This document shows positions 1-10,137 of a stretch of 64,000 bases of DNA, one piece after another. Location: positions 71,886,082 through 71,950,081 of the forward strand of contig OZ023270.1 of the NCBI GenBank assembly GCA_964006375.1, in the 5' to 3' direction. The notes beneath the pieces are model-generated. The model had not been told where the DNA came from. It worked only from the letters and a program-made list of their open reading frames with translations, and made no database searches. Position 1 is the first letter of the stretch. Every line of letters begins with the position of its first letter. Position numbers and translations under genes: made by a program. The stretch comes from Tillus elongatus (taxonomy: Eukaryota > Arthropoda > Insecta > Coleoptera > Cleridae).

Positions 1-382
1 AGATGTGGGATTTTTTTATCGGAATAGATACAAACGTTGTACATCCAAAACTCCGTCATATCAAATAAAGCTTTTGCTGGAACTTTAGGTAGTGAGGCAT
101 TCTGCTGATGTAAGCATAAATATAAATTCCTTGACTGTAAATTTTTACAGTTCGGTCTCCGAAGATCCATGTTGGTGACTCCATTTTGATCGTCTGATAA
201 AATTAAAACTAAAAATAGGCGTCATTTACATTCATCCTCTGATTTCTTCAATTCTTGTGATGTTCCTGCCTTCTTGTTTTATGCAATTTTTGTTTGGAAT
301 CCTGAAGACAATGGATGAAAAACCAAACTTTGGTAACATTTCGTATAGCACTTTTCTGTAACAGAGACAGGAAATAGTCTAA

Positions 383-424
383 ACCCCTGAGGATGGCTCA
401 ATAATGGGTGAAACGCGTAGGGTT
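383..424 (+). other. Hammerhead-like hairpin motif of Penelope type
   Basis: The core reads CTGAGGATGG, a short stem-loop, then GTGAAACGCG, and is enclosed by complementary ends (ACCC and GGGT). The order CTGANGA-like core, stem, GAAAC is the arrangement described for hammerhead ribozymes in Penelope-like retroelements. The core is imperfect, so catalytic activity is uncertain. Related motifs occur at 25289-25329, 40692-40733 and 62275-62358. It lies beside the 3' end of a decayed transposase on the other strand. Confidence 0.4.
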
Positions 425-479
425 AAGAATAAAAACAGTTGGCTGGTAGTGAAAGTCTTTTAATTTTTCCTTAAACATG

Positions 480-1140
480 TCAAACCCAGACGTTATGACG
501 TTCAGAAATAATATGTTTAATAAATAGACATACTTTTCACCGGATAAATAACCATTGATAAAACATTGTCCGAAGATCGATTGCACAATATTTTGGCCCA
601 AACATCTAGTTTTTTTGATATTGTATATAAGAATCTCTGATCCAATGGGGATTATTATCGGAACAATATTGCATGTTGTCCCTATTACCCTCTCTATTCA
701 ATTGGAATGTAGCTTCGTCAGAGAAACACGTCCAAAAAGTAAATTTTCCATTTCCGTCACACCGTCTATTCATTTCCTCACAAAATTCTAATCAAAATCA
801 TCCCTCAGAAGCTCTTGTGTCAGCTTTATCTTGTATGGATGGAACTTATTTACATTTAAAATTTTATGTACAGATCACTTGCCTATGCTAGTTTGTTGGG
901 CGATCTTTCAAACAGATGTATAGACATTTTCAATAACGCATGCACAAACTTCCGAACTCTTGTCTTCTTTCGTGGCACTTTTTGGCCTCCCAGACCTCGA
1001 TCGATCTTTTACAGAGCCCGCCTGTTGGTGCCGAATCGCTGCTATAGATACAGTTGATTGTGCGATCGAGGGACGATCTGGATGATTATCATTGAATATG
1101 CGAGCAACTTCTTCGTGTGTCCTTTTTTTCATCACCATAC
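480..1140 (-). pseudogene. Decayed mariner-related DDE transposase (DUF4817-type HTH)
   Basis: Reading right to left on the minus strand, about 1138-908 encodes an N-terminal helix-turn-helix region with THEEVARIFN and GSVKDRSRSGRPKSAT, typical of insect transposases carrying DUF4817. Further along, in shifted frames with stops, come FHPYKIKLTQEL, then CFSDEATFQLN with the first catalytic aspartate context, then NPHWI, and near 560-480 FINGYLSGEKYVYLLN. The order matches a Tc1/mariner-related DDE transposase, but multiple frameshifts and stops mean it is dead. The end of the catalytic domain with the last acidic residue is not seen; the sequence gives way to the Penelope-like motif near 424. 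No terminal inverted repeats were found. Confidence 0.7.
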
Positions 1141-1660
1141 CCTCGCAATATGAGAATATTTATTCTTTTCTTTTCTAACAAAGACATCATGACAACTAAC
1201 ACAGTAATTATGTAGAGTCAGATATTGATGACAACTACCTATCATCAATAACAACAATACTTTTGTAGTGCGTTTCCAAGGTAATGTAAGGTATTTTCTG
1301 GACTAGACCGAAAAAAAAATCGGCTCGAATAATCTGAAATAGTACTTTCCAATGGAAAAATTGTATATCTTTCCGAATATGGTAATTTTTCATATAAGGG
1401 GCCAACCGGATTATTGAAAAAAAAATTAGAAGAAAAATCTTGTGGAAACATCTCTCACAAACGAGGGAGGGGGGTCTGCTGCTTCTGTAATGCATCAACA
1501 TTTTTTATCAATAATGTTCTTAGACCCCCCGCCCCAAATACACGGTCACACATGAATATATGCATACACACGCGCACACACATACACACTTGCCAAGTCT
1601 TCAAACAGTGTAGCACTGCCCCAGCCCCAAACACACCCCGCAATTCCGCCTCTATCTAGA
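1141..1660. other. AT-rich spacer, no gene recognised
   Basis: No coding signature is recognised. It contains a short inverted repeat of G-rich and C-rich strings (around 1468-1478 and 1521-1532) and a short CA-rich stretch near 1566-1590. ORFs here do not resemble proteins. Confidence 0.5.
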
Positions 1661-1667
1661 ATACTAC

Positions 1668-1885
1668 GAATAAGTTACGAAGAAGTTGTCTGTTGTGATG
1701 CAACCAATCTTTCAACACCGTCTTATAATCGTGCCATATATTCATTTCTTTAACTTCAATGGGTAAATAGTTGTAAAGCCTCTGCTCCAGGTATGTGTAA
1801 TTTCTCTGTCCAAGTGACTTTACGCATCTCGTGGTTCTACAAAGCGTCTCCCTATTTCTAGTCTGATAAGTATCTACATATGCTG
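1668..1885 (-). pseudogene. LINE-X C-terminal fragment (3' part)
   Basis: The minus-strand translation gives a continuous run including AYVDTYQTRN, SLGQRNYTYLEQRLYNYLP and VLKDWL. This is the usual C-terminal signature of non-LTR retrotransposon polyproteins (Y.TRN ... LYN.LP). It has no start codon. I interpret it as the 3' remainder of the LINE whose more upstream pieces lie at 3555-3838 and 6872-6935, separated from it by insertion of LINE-Y. Confidence 0.6.
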
Positions 1886-1904
1886 GATGTGGTGGACATT
1901 TTCC

Positions 1905-3548
1905 TTATTTATTTTATTTATTAGAACTGCTTCATAGATCTCTACAAGATATCGGAAATACTCATAATACAAAAAAACAGCTTATAAATGCTAAAATTTA
2001 AAATTAAAATATTCGTTTACAGAATAAAAAGAATGCTCTCTAAAAATGATTTTAAAGCAAGCTTAAAATGCCTGAGGCTGCTCAAATTTTTGACGCTGTC
2101 AGGTAAATGATTATATAAGCGTATTGCAGTGTTGCGAGGTGCCCAATTAATCTGTTCGATCCTATAAAGGGGAACATACAAATATTTAGCCTGTCTTGTT
2201 TCATACGCTGTAATATTACCGCAGGTACTAAACATTTCAATATTTTTTCTGACATAACAAAGCACCTCAAGCATATATAGGCACGTCACTGTTAAAATGC
2301 CATACCGTATAAATAATGGTCTACATGATGCGGAAGACGGCAGGCCAAACATGGTGCGGACAATTCTCTTCTGCATCAACAGCACCCTCCCCAGATGCAC
2401 ACAGCCGCCCTAACACAGCAAACCATATGCCACGAGACAGTCGACACTACCATAGTAGCATGTCAACAACGCCTGAGTACTCAAATAATCCCTCAGCTGC
2501 AGCACCAAGCTCTCCAAAACTTTCCCCTGAGATTGCAGCAGTGGTGTCATCTGCGTACAAAGTTAAGTGGTATTGCTGGAGATCATAAACAATGTCGTTA
2601 AGGAAAATTGTAAACAAAACAGATCCCAATATGCTGCCCTGCGGCACGCCGCTCGACCCGGCTGAAAATCCAGACATCTTACCTGCCTGTCGTATCCTGA
2701 CAGTCTGGCTTCTCCCAGACAGGTAGCTTTTTAGCCATAAATATGCATTTCCTCTTATGCCATAATGCTCCAATTTTTGCAATAAAAGGGAACAATTGAC
2801 CGCATCAAACGCTTTCGAAATGACAAAGAACAGCCCGGCGGACTTGGACCGACTATTTATGTAATCCAAGACTGTCAGGTAAGTGCTAAGCACGGCATCC
2901 TGAGTTGACAGCTGCCCACGAAAGCCAAATTGGCATGGAGACAGCAAATTGTATCTCTCCACAAAGGACCTAAGTCTTAGCAGAAATGCCTCCTCAAAGA
3001 TCTTAGAAAAAAATGAAAGCAGCGCAATCGCCCTGTAGGTAGTTGTCCAAAAGACGTGGATCTACCTTCTTAAAGAGAGAGACGACAATGGCCGTCTTCA
3101 GACGCTCAGGAAAACAACCGATTTCAAACGACACATTTATAAGGTAAGTTAGTGGAGCCACCACAAGATGAGCAACCCTGCCAAGAAGACTACACGGTAT
3201 TTCATCTATTCCTGATGAATTTTTAACTAAAACAAATTTTATGATCTCTAATACATTGTCCTCTGAGACAGGATATAAAAACATAGAATAGGGCTTAGAG
3301 CTATTTTTCAATGCACAATTTATGTCACAGTTTTTTGTCAGATACTTAACAGAGGCGACAAAGTGCGCATTAAAACTGCCAGCAATCATATTAGGATCTG
3401 TCATAACGACTCCGTCACCGGACACAACACTCAAATTTGCCGCCTTACTGTTCACCTTCCCTACGTTGACATTTTTTAAAATTGTTTCCCACATAGCTTT
3501 ATTTCGGTTTGAAGCCTTAGAGATTTTATTTTCATAGTATTTGCACAT
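1905..3548 (-). pseudogene. LINE-Y: 5'-truncated non-LTR retrotransposon
   Basis: Minus-strand pieces in order: 3548-3003 encodes the pre-RT linker and start of the reverse transcriptase (KNSSGIDEIP, LKTAIVVSLFKK); 2962-2447 encodes the RT palm with QFGFRG, SKAFDAV, SGVPQGSILG and the catalytic YADD; 2400-2017 encodes the C-terminal tail (YETRQAKYLYVP ... AIRLYNHLPDSV). Frames change between the blocks, so it is inactive. No endonuclease domain is present; the copy starts just before the RT, as expected for 5' truncation. The 3' end is an ATAAATAA-like tail (about 1906-1925 on the plus strand). CR1/Jockey-like by eye; clade not certain. Confidence 0.8.
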
Positions 3549-3554
3549 TGCCTA

Positions 3555-3838
3555 TCTAATATTGCGTAACAGAAATAACATCAAATACGCGTGCATTTTT
3601 ATACAATAAATCTGTCGGGTACGTTCGTCTCTTGCCTAACATAATTTTAGGAAACCATTTCTAGATTATTTCAAGATTTCTCAAATGTGTTTTAGAGACA
3701 CCTCCCCAGCCTGCAATGCCATATGACAAATGACTCTAAATGAGGGCAAAATAAACTTCTTAAGTTGTTCTATTTTTAGGTAATCCTTGAGAACCCGGAA
3801 TTTAGGCAATAGAGATAGCTCTCAGCCAGTCGGTTTCC
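3555..3838 (-). pseudogene. LINE-X middle fragment (post-RT region)
   Basis: The minus-strand reading gives LLPKFRVLKDYLKIEQLKKV, then YFALI, a stop, SHLSYGIAGWGGVSK, LEII, a stop, and MLGKRRTYPTDLLYKNARVFDV. This is the region just after the RT palm in CR1/Jockey-like elements (Y.L..S...YGI..WGG). Two in-frame stops interrupt it. Its upstream neighbour in the same protein, YLGVILDPNVRWKRHINYLV, lies at 6872-6935, so LINE-A has split this element. Confidence 0.65.
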
Positions 3839-3849
3839 CTTATAAACAA

Positions 3850-6800
3850 AAATGATGATGGCTCCTCCTTGTACAAAAGATTCCGGAGGCAAAATACCCC
3901 TCCATTCGGATCTCCGGGAGAAGGGTGTACAGAGGGCCCCAGCATCGAGATTTACAATATCCTTCTCGAATATATGTGGCCTAAATTCTAACCTGAACTC
4001 AGTCCACCATTTCCTCCAGGCTAATAGGCCCCAACTCCTCTTCCTGACCGAAACTCAAATCAGTGCCAAAACAGCCACTAATCACCTTAATTTCCCGGGG
4101 TATGAACTCCTTACTTATTTTAGATTGCATGGAGGCGTGTGCGCGTACGTCCGTAGCAATTTACCCTGCACCAGACTCCCCAATTTAGAAGCTGGAAGAA
4201 AAGACATACTATGGATAAAACTCTCTCTCTCTCAGGGCTGCAACTAAATTCATCTGTTGCATTTACCGGTCACCTTCTGACAACAACTTTGTCCAGCTCT
4301 TTGACTACCTTTCTGAAAAAACCGACCATCTGATTTCTAAATATCCTTCCTCCGACGTCACTATTCTTGGTGACTTCAATGTCCATAATAAGGAATGGCT
4401 AGGATCTTCAAAAACCGATCCCCAAGGAAGAGCAGCGGAGGCCTTTGCAGTCAGAAATTCTTTAGCCAATATGGTTCAGCAACCTACTTACTTTCCTCGC
4501 ATCCCAACACACAGCTCAAATCCCTTGGATCTCCTTCTTACTACAAATACTGACTGCTATAAGATATCAGTCACCGCCCCCCTGGGTCGCTCAGACCACG
4601 GCATGGTCACTGCTTCCTGCGCAATGCAACCCGAGGTCACACAGTCATCACACCCACGTATCGTTTGGCACTACAACTCCGCGAACTGGGACGAAATGCG
4701 AGATTACTTTTCCTCATTTCCATGGGCGTCTGTCTGCTTCTCTCATCCTGACCCCTCTGATATCTCACAAAACGTCACCGAAATTATCCAAGCTGGCATG
4801 GAATGATGTATTCCACGTACACAGAAAACCTATGCAGCCACTCAAAAGCCCTGGTTCTCTAAATCCTGTGACAAGGCCAGACTTGAAAAGGTCAAAGCAC
4901 ACAAAAAGCTTCTACACAATCCCAGTCAAGAAAACCATCAAGCATTTAACGACGCAAGAAACCGCTATGTCCGCATTCTTTCTGAGGCAAAAAACTCGTT
5001 TAATAACCACATCAAAAATAAAGTCCTCTTAAGCTCCAGCGGCAGCAAACCCTTCTGGACTTTTGCTAAATCTATTGGGAATAATTTCTGCAAGAGCACG
5101 TTCCCACCTCTTGTCTCAGGGGATGAAATTGTCTCTATCGCCCTGGGCAAGGCTGAACTTTTTGCCTCGTTGTTCGCCGGCAATTCTACTCTCAACCCAC
5201 CTCCAAAAGTTCAACCACCAACAGTCCCCAATGTCGCGCATAAAATGACGGATATCATTTTCAAAACTAGAAAGGTACGAAATATGCTCTCTCCTCTTAA
5301 TACCAGGAAAGCCTCTGGCCTTGACGAGATCCCAGCAATTGTTCTCAAAAAATGCGTACCAGAACTTGCTCCTTTCCTGACTCGTCTGTTCCAGACATCT
5401 TACAATAGACGCATATTCCCTAGTAGCTGGAAAACTGCTTCGAGTACAACTCGTCCCCAAGAAAGGATCAAAAGCGCTTCCTAGCAACTACATGCCTATT
5501 TCTCTCCTTTCAGTCATCTCTAAAGTGATGGAAAAGTATATAAACACCGAATTACTAAAATTTCTTAAAAAACACAGACTAATCCACGACAGGCAGTATG
5601 GATTCCGTCAGCGCAGATCATCTGCCGACCTCCTTTCCTTTGTCACCCATTCTTGGAACAAGTCTATGTAACTACACGGTGAATCCCAGATTGTCGCTAT
5701 AGACATATCCAAAGCATTCGACCAGGTCTGGCACGCAGCTCTGCTTAATAAACTACCGGCCTATGGCCTACCACCAAAACTCTGTACGTGGACAGCAAAT
5801 TTCCTCTCCAACCGGAGCATTTCTGTTGTCGTGGATGGCCATTACTCTAAACTGTATCCAATTAATGCAGGAGTTTCTCAAGGTTCAGCTTTAGCCCCTA
5901 CTTTGTTTCTTCTCCACATCAATGACCTCCTCTCTAGCACATCCAACCTAGTTCACAGTTACGCGGACGACAGAACCCTCCACTCCAATATACAATATTC
6001 TAAGCCTGTCTCTTTAGCCCAACTAGATGAGGAACGCAGACTCATGGAGAGTTCTATCTACGCGGATCTCCAAAAAATATTAGACTGGGGAAGTAGAAAT
6101 CTTGTACAATTCAACCCCACCAAGTCACAGTCTTGCTTTCTTTCTCATAAGAGATACACCAGCCCTAGACCCATCACAATAAACAACCAAGTTATTCAAA
6201 GTAATGAGTCCTTTTCACTTGTTGGCGTCTCTGTGGATAGAAATCTCAATTGGCACCAACATGTCACATCAATTGCAGAAGCGGCTGCTAAGAAATTAGG
6301 TTTCCTCTTCCGGGCTCGCAAATATTTTTCACCAGCTAATCTCTATACTTTATATACTTCACAAATAAGACCAAACCTTGAATACTGCTCCCACATCTGG
6401 GGTGCTCTGCCGCTTCTACACTCGCTATCCTGGATTTCATTCAAAAGAGAGCTATACGTCTCATCGGTGACCCTACCCTTACCCAAAGGCTGCCATCCCT
6501 TGCCAACCGACGTGCCGTTGGTGACCTCTCTCTTTTTTATAGATATCTGCATAGCCACTGCTCAGAGGAGCTTTCTTCTATAGTTCCTCCACCTGCTGCC
6601 CGCAACAGATCTACCAGGGGAACAGAGCGAATGCATCCTTTTACTGTCCAGGTCACCAGACATAGAACATCTTGTTATGCCCGCTCTTTTGTCCCGAGGA
6701 CTTCCAAGTTGTGGAACTCCTTGCCGGCACATGTTTTTCCTTCTCACCTGAACCTCCAAACCTTCAAGTCCAGAATTAACAAGTTGCCTCTTTCCTCCTT

Positions 6801-6870
6801 GTCGACACCCACGGTACAATAGTATTTAGGCTGTAAGCCCTCGTGGTGTGTTGTTGAAATTAAAAAAAAA
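3850..6870 (+). pseudogene. LINE-A: near-complete CR1/Jockey-like non-LTR retrotransposon
   Basis: Domains in order: AP-type endonuclease from about 3950 (SNICGLNSN, FLTETQIS, then after a frameshift ILGDFNVHNKEW near 4370 and RSDHGMV near 4590); linker; reverse transcriptase from about 5300 (RKASGLDEIP; DISKAFDQVWHA near 5705; GVSQGSALAPTLF near 5870; catalytic YADD at 5960-5971); post-RT region (LVGVSVDRNLNWHQHV; RPNLEYCSHIWGA); C-terminal tail at 6631-6822 (FVPRTSKLWNSLP). It ends in an A-rich tail at 6860-6870. Frameshifts near 4240, 4800, 5450 and 6410 and a stop near 5670 inactivate it. No RNase H or ORF1 is seen. It is inserted in LINE-X. Related copies lie at 31600-34060 and 39306-39650. 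Confidence 0.85.
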
Positions 6871-6871
6871 A

Positions 6872-6935
6872 GCTTCTTAACCAGGTAATTTATATGTCTC
6901 TTCCATCTTACATTGGGATCCAGAATCACACCCAA
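6872..6935 (-). pseudogene. LINE-X upstream fragment
   Basis: The minus strand encodes LRYLGVILDPNVRWKRHINY followed by LVKKL, the conserved segment between the RT palm and the C-terminal region of non-LTR retrotransposons. It stops exactly at the A-tail of LINE-A. The expected next residues appear on the other side of LINE-A at 3838-3555, so the two pieces were once contiguous. Upstream of about 6940 I cannot follow the coding sequence. Confidence 0.6.
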
Positions 6936-6940
6936 ATATC

Positions 6941-7740
6941 TGAGTAATTACTGTATTAAGTATTATGTCTATATTTGTAGCACTTAACTACCACCTTTTA
7001 GAATATGCGAATTTTCTTATAAAAATATTAACCATTGTAGAATAATTTTAAGACTAAATTGTGTGAGTGTGGCAGACTTTAACGCCCTGCATCTCACTTG
7101 GTTTTGACTTTTGGACTAAGGTAGGATTACATAAATTGTAATATTTTCATTCCAAGACTATGCTGCTGCTTTGTGCACTATTACTTTTAGATCGGCCTGT
7201 AAGCATGTTGAGAATCTTTTTGTTTAAACAAGTCAAACATCTCTAAAAGTTTCCTGTGCTGCTGTTTTAAGATGTATAATTATAGGTGAGTAAAGACTCC
7301 GCTAAGGTACACAATTTACTAAACAAACAAGAAAAAGCAATAAAAATAAAATCAATTTGCAAGTAAATTTGAAGGTAAATGATGATCCTTCATTGACGGG
7401 TGTAAAAATTAATTATTGCTGCTAAAAGCGTGTGTCTGACAAATGAAAATTGTTTTGTCGTCAATGCTATTTTTTGCAAGACACTCCACATGACACTAAC
7501 TATGCAAATTCTTCATACGTATATACAAGTATCCATTAGGAAAGTCGTAGTAATTAATTTTTACATTCTACGTAGATGCTCACCTGAAGTATCTACTACT
7601 GTATTTACTTATTGTCAATTTGGCAGTAATATAAGTATTAGTATTTACACATTAAAATAAAATTCAATATTTTATATACAGTGTAGAAAGCCAAATCGAA
7701 TAAATTCAGTATCTCAATATTATTGCATATTTATAAAAAA
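6941..7740. other. AT-rich sequence, nothing recognised
   Basis: No coding signature or RNA gene is seen. The last 100 bp (about 7640-7740) resembles the stretch before the composite block at 54590-54650, so the repeat unit may extend further left than its first clear inverted repeat. Confidence 0.4.
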
Positions 7741-8590
7741 GTCTGGACGCAGAAAGTACGTTATAGTATTGAATTTTCATAAAAATGCTTTTAATAGCAA
7801 ATATGTGTTTTTTTTTCAGAAAGCAGGCACCAAATTTGGTTACCAGTATAACCTATATAGTAGAAACAATGTACCATATGTTTCATCAAAATTAATTTAT
7901 TGTTCGAAGACGTAAAAAAAATCCGAAGGTGCACGTAAAGTGTTCCCGAAAAAACTGGTTTTTCGGTCAACCTTAAAGTTAATCGCAAATTGAGCTATTC
8001 AAATTTGAAGCATTTAATGAAAATTCGCTACCATACCGCATTATATTTCAATCGAAAATGAAAAAATGCAATAACATAAGGCGTGTTCGATTAAGAAAAG
8101 AAAAAGAAAATTTATTTCACCAACGACTTACGGCCACCTGTGATTGTAGAAATATTTTTTTAGATGTAGCTCAAGACACCTTATAATTAATGTATACAAT
8201 TTCTTTTCGTATTTTGTATAATAACGGATATATTGAGCTTTATTGATTTGTTACGAAAATTCGACAAAAATTATATACCATTAAACGATCAACTCTATAG
8301 CTAAGACTACTACCAAAGCATCAGAGAAAGGGTCTATTTGAAATGAATTTTCTGGAAATATTTAACGAAGGACAATGACGGTTGAAGCTAAGATTTCAGG
8401 CCGTGTAAAACACTCTTCTTGAGACATTTTCTTTCCATAGCTCGTATTAGTTTCAGGTTCTTTGCCTAAATGTTGCTAATTTTGATGTTTTAAATCGCGA
8501 CTTTCGTTTTGAGGAAAACTCCAATTTATTTTTCTCTAAATGCCTATAACTTTTTTTGTTTTTTAACCTACAGAGCTAAATTTTGGTACA
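7741..8590 (+). repeat. Composite repeat block, copy 1
   Basis: It opens with a 300-bp MITE-like unit (7747-8040) whose ends are inverted copies of the GGACGCAG ... GTGCGTTATGG type. Next is a stretch with 'caccttataattaatg' and 'cttgtataataacgg'; then 'ctatagctaagactactacc', 'ggtctatttgaaatgaat', 'caattttgatgtt' and 'cctacagagctaaattttgg'. The same succession appears at 51953-53014, 54640-55760, 56205-56945 and 60815-61860, and inverted at 21560-24600. It runs into the foldback element at about 8590. Confidence 0.75.
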
Positions 8591-9280
8591 GGATTTTTAA
8601 CACGGCGTTTCTGTATACTACACAAGGAGAAAGGTTAAGGGCAAGGCCGCAAGGCCGCAAGGAGACAACTGCATACACGTGTGTCAAGCTTATTAGCTAT
8701 CATCAGTACGGTGTATAGCCAGGTGATGATGGGAACACTCTGGATGAAGAAGCAAAAATACACGGAGTCACAACAGGCAACCAGTGCACATTTGCAGCAA
8801 CATTCGGAAGACCCTCGAATTGAGGAAGACCCTCGACTTGAGGGTCTTCCGAATGTTGCTGCAAATGTGCACTGGTTGCCTGTTGTGACTCCTTGTATTT
8901 TTGCTTCTTCATCCAGAGTGTTCCCATCATCACATTGGCAGCAACATTCGGAAGGCCCTCAGTTCGAGGGTCTTCCGAATGTTGCTGCAAATGTTCACTG
9001 GTTGCCTGTTGTGACTCCGTGTATTTTGCTTCTTCATCCAGAGTGTCCCCATCATCACATTTGCAGCAACATTCGGAAGACCCTCAATTCGAGGGTCTTC
9101 CGAATGTTGCTGCAAATGTGCACTGGTTGCCTGTTGTGACTCCGTGTATTTTTGCTTCTTCATCCAGAGTGTTCCCATCATCACCTAGCTATACCGTACT
9201 GATGATAGCTAAAAAGCTTGAAACACGTATATGCGGTTGTCTCCTTGCGTCCTTGCCCTTAACCTTTTTCCTTATATATG

Positions 9281-9284
<4 letters not shown>
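8590..9284. mobile_element. Foldback (long palindromic) element, copy 1
   Basis: The outer arms are inverted copies of each other: 8605-8722 (AAGGTTAAGGGCAAGG ... GACAACTGCATACACG ... ATCATCAGTACGGT) and 9185-9284 (ACCGTACTGATGAT ... CGTATATGCGGTTGTC ... CCCTTAACC). Inside are an inverted left segment and three right-hand units with a period near 125 bp, each containing a palindrome around GAAGACCCTC/GAGGGTCTTC. Open frames through it are products of the palindrome and are not called as genes. The right arm joins a (TA)n array directly. Other copies are at 48826-49241 and 62956-63092. Confidence 0.75.

Positions 9285-9353
<69 letters not shown>
9285..9353. repeat. (TA)n array left of the gypsy element
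   Basis: Uninterrupted TA dinucleotides between the foldback arm and the 5' LTR. With the array at 14963-15032 it forms the two halves of what was probably one array before the retrotransposon inserted. Confidence 0.95.
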
Positions 9354-9356
<3 letters not shown>

Positions 9357-9360
<4 letters not shown>

Positions 9361-9932
9361 GGAATTAATTTTATCTCAACAACTGTGTGCATAAACGTTC
9401 TGCCGCTAACGATATGCATAAATGTCCGGGCGCTACAGAGTGACGCGCGTGTGTCGAGAGACAAGGGAGTTAATAGTGTGTCAGTGTCATTACAATGACG
9501 GACGTTGTTAAAAAACACTCATGACACATAGAAAGGTGTCAGCACAAAAAAGTGTCATTCAACACGGTGTCACACATGACTAGTTCGTACGAGACGGTCG
9601 GAGTGTGAAGAGAGCTTGAGTGAACATAGTGCGCGAGTAGTACGACGAGAGAGTACCTAGAGACGCCGAGGTACTCAACGACGGTGTGCAAGGCCATCCA
9701 TCCACGACGACGACGACGGTAACAGATGGATCCAGTAACTAAAGACGATAGTCTATTACTTGTCATTTAATTACTTCATTGTTATGTTTATAGAGTTCTA
9801 CAATATAGTTATAGTTAATACCGGCATAGTTTCAGTCTTAAAAGCACGCACGAACTAAAACCTTACATATCTCTAGAAACGGGGACTTATTCCGGGATAT
9901 ACGTGAGTGTTCCAGGGATAAGACACCCTATA
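9357..9932 (+). repeat. 5' LTR of the gypsy element
   Basis: Starts TGTGGGAATTAATTTT and ends GATAAGACACCCTATA; the match with 14391-14966 spans the full 576 bp and I find no mismatch. It contains a short (ACG)n run near 9703-9718. The exact 3' border is uncertain by 2-4 bases because CCTATA merges with TA repeats in the 3' copy. Confidence 0.93.
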
Positions 9933-9934
9933 AA

Positions 9935-9953
9935 TGGGGGCTCCAGCCGCGAT
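9935..9953 (+). promoter_or_regulatory. Candidate primer-binding site
   Basis: TGGGGGCTCCAGCCGCGAT starts within a few bases of the 5' LTR. The first nine bases (TGGGGGCTC) match the start of the tRNA-Pro primer-binding site known from some vertebrate retroviruses; the rest matches only partly. A TGG start just after the LTR fits complementarity to a tRNA CCA end. The actual primer tRNA is an inference. Confidence 0.55.
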
Positions 9954-10137
9954 ATAAACAGTGTGCTAGCTGAAAGACAGTTTCTTGCCGGAATATAAGT
10001 GTGTACAGTGTATTATGGAAATCTACAGTAGCCAGGACTCGACCTAAGACGCAAGGCCGCAGCACCAGCAGCTACACTTACGCGACGTTTCACATACCTG
10101 AAGTTACGGTAGATGTTCTAAGAATTGAGGTAACAAT

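Noticed and set aside
1455..1660. ORFs on both strands in the CA/GC-rich spacer
   Set aside because: Compositionally biased, no domain, no conservation evidence in the window.
8681..9498. Overlapping ORFs on both strands with repeated [16 protein letters not shown] and [16 protein letters not shown] text
   Set aside because: They are two readings of the same palindromic foldback DNA; the mirrored peptides arise from inverted repetition, and one ORF simply runs through the TA array into the LTR.
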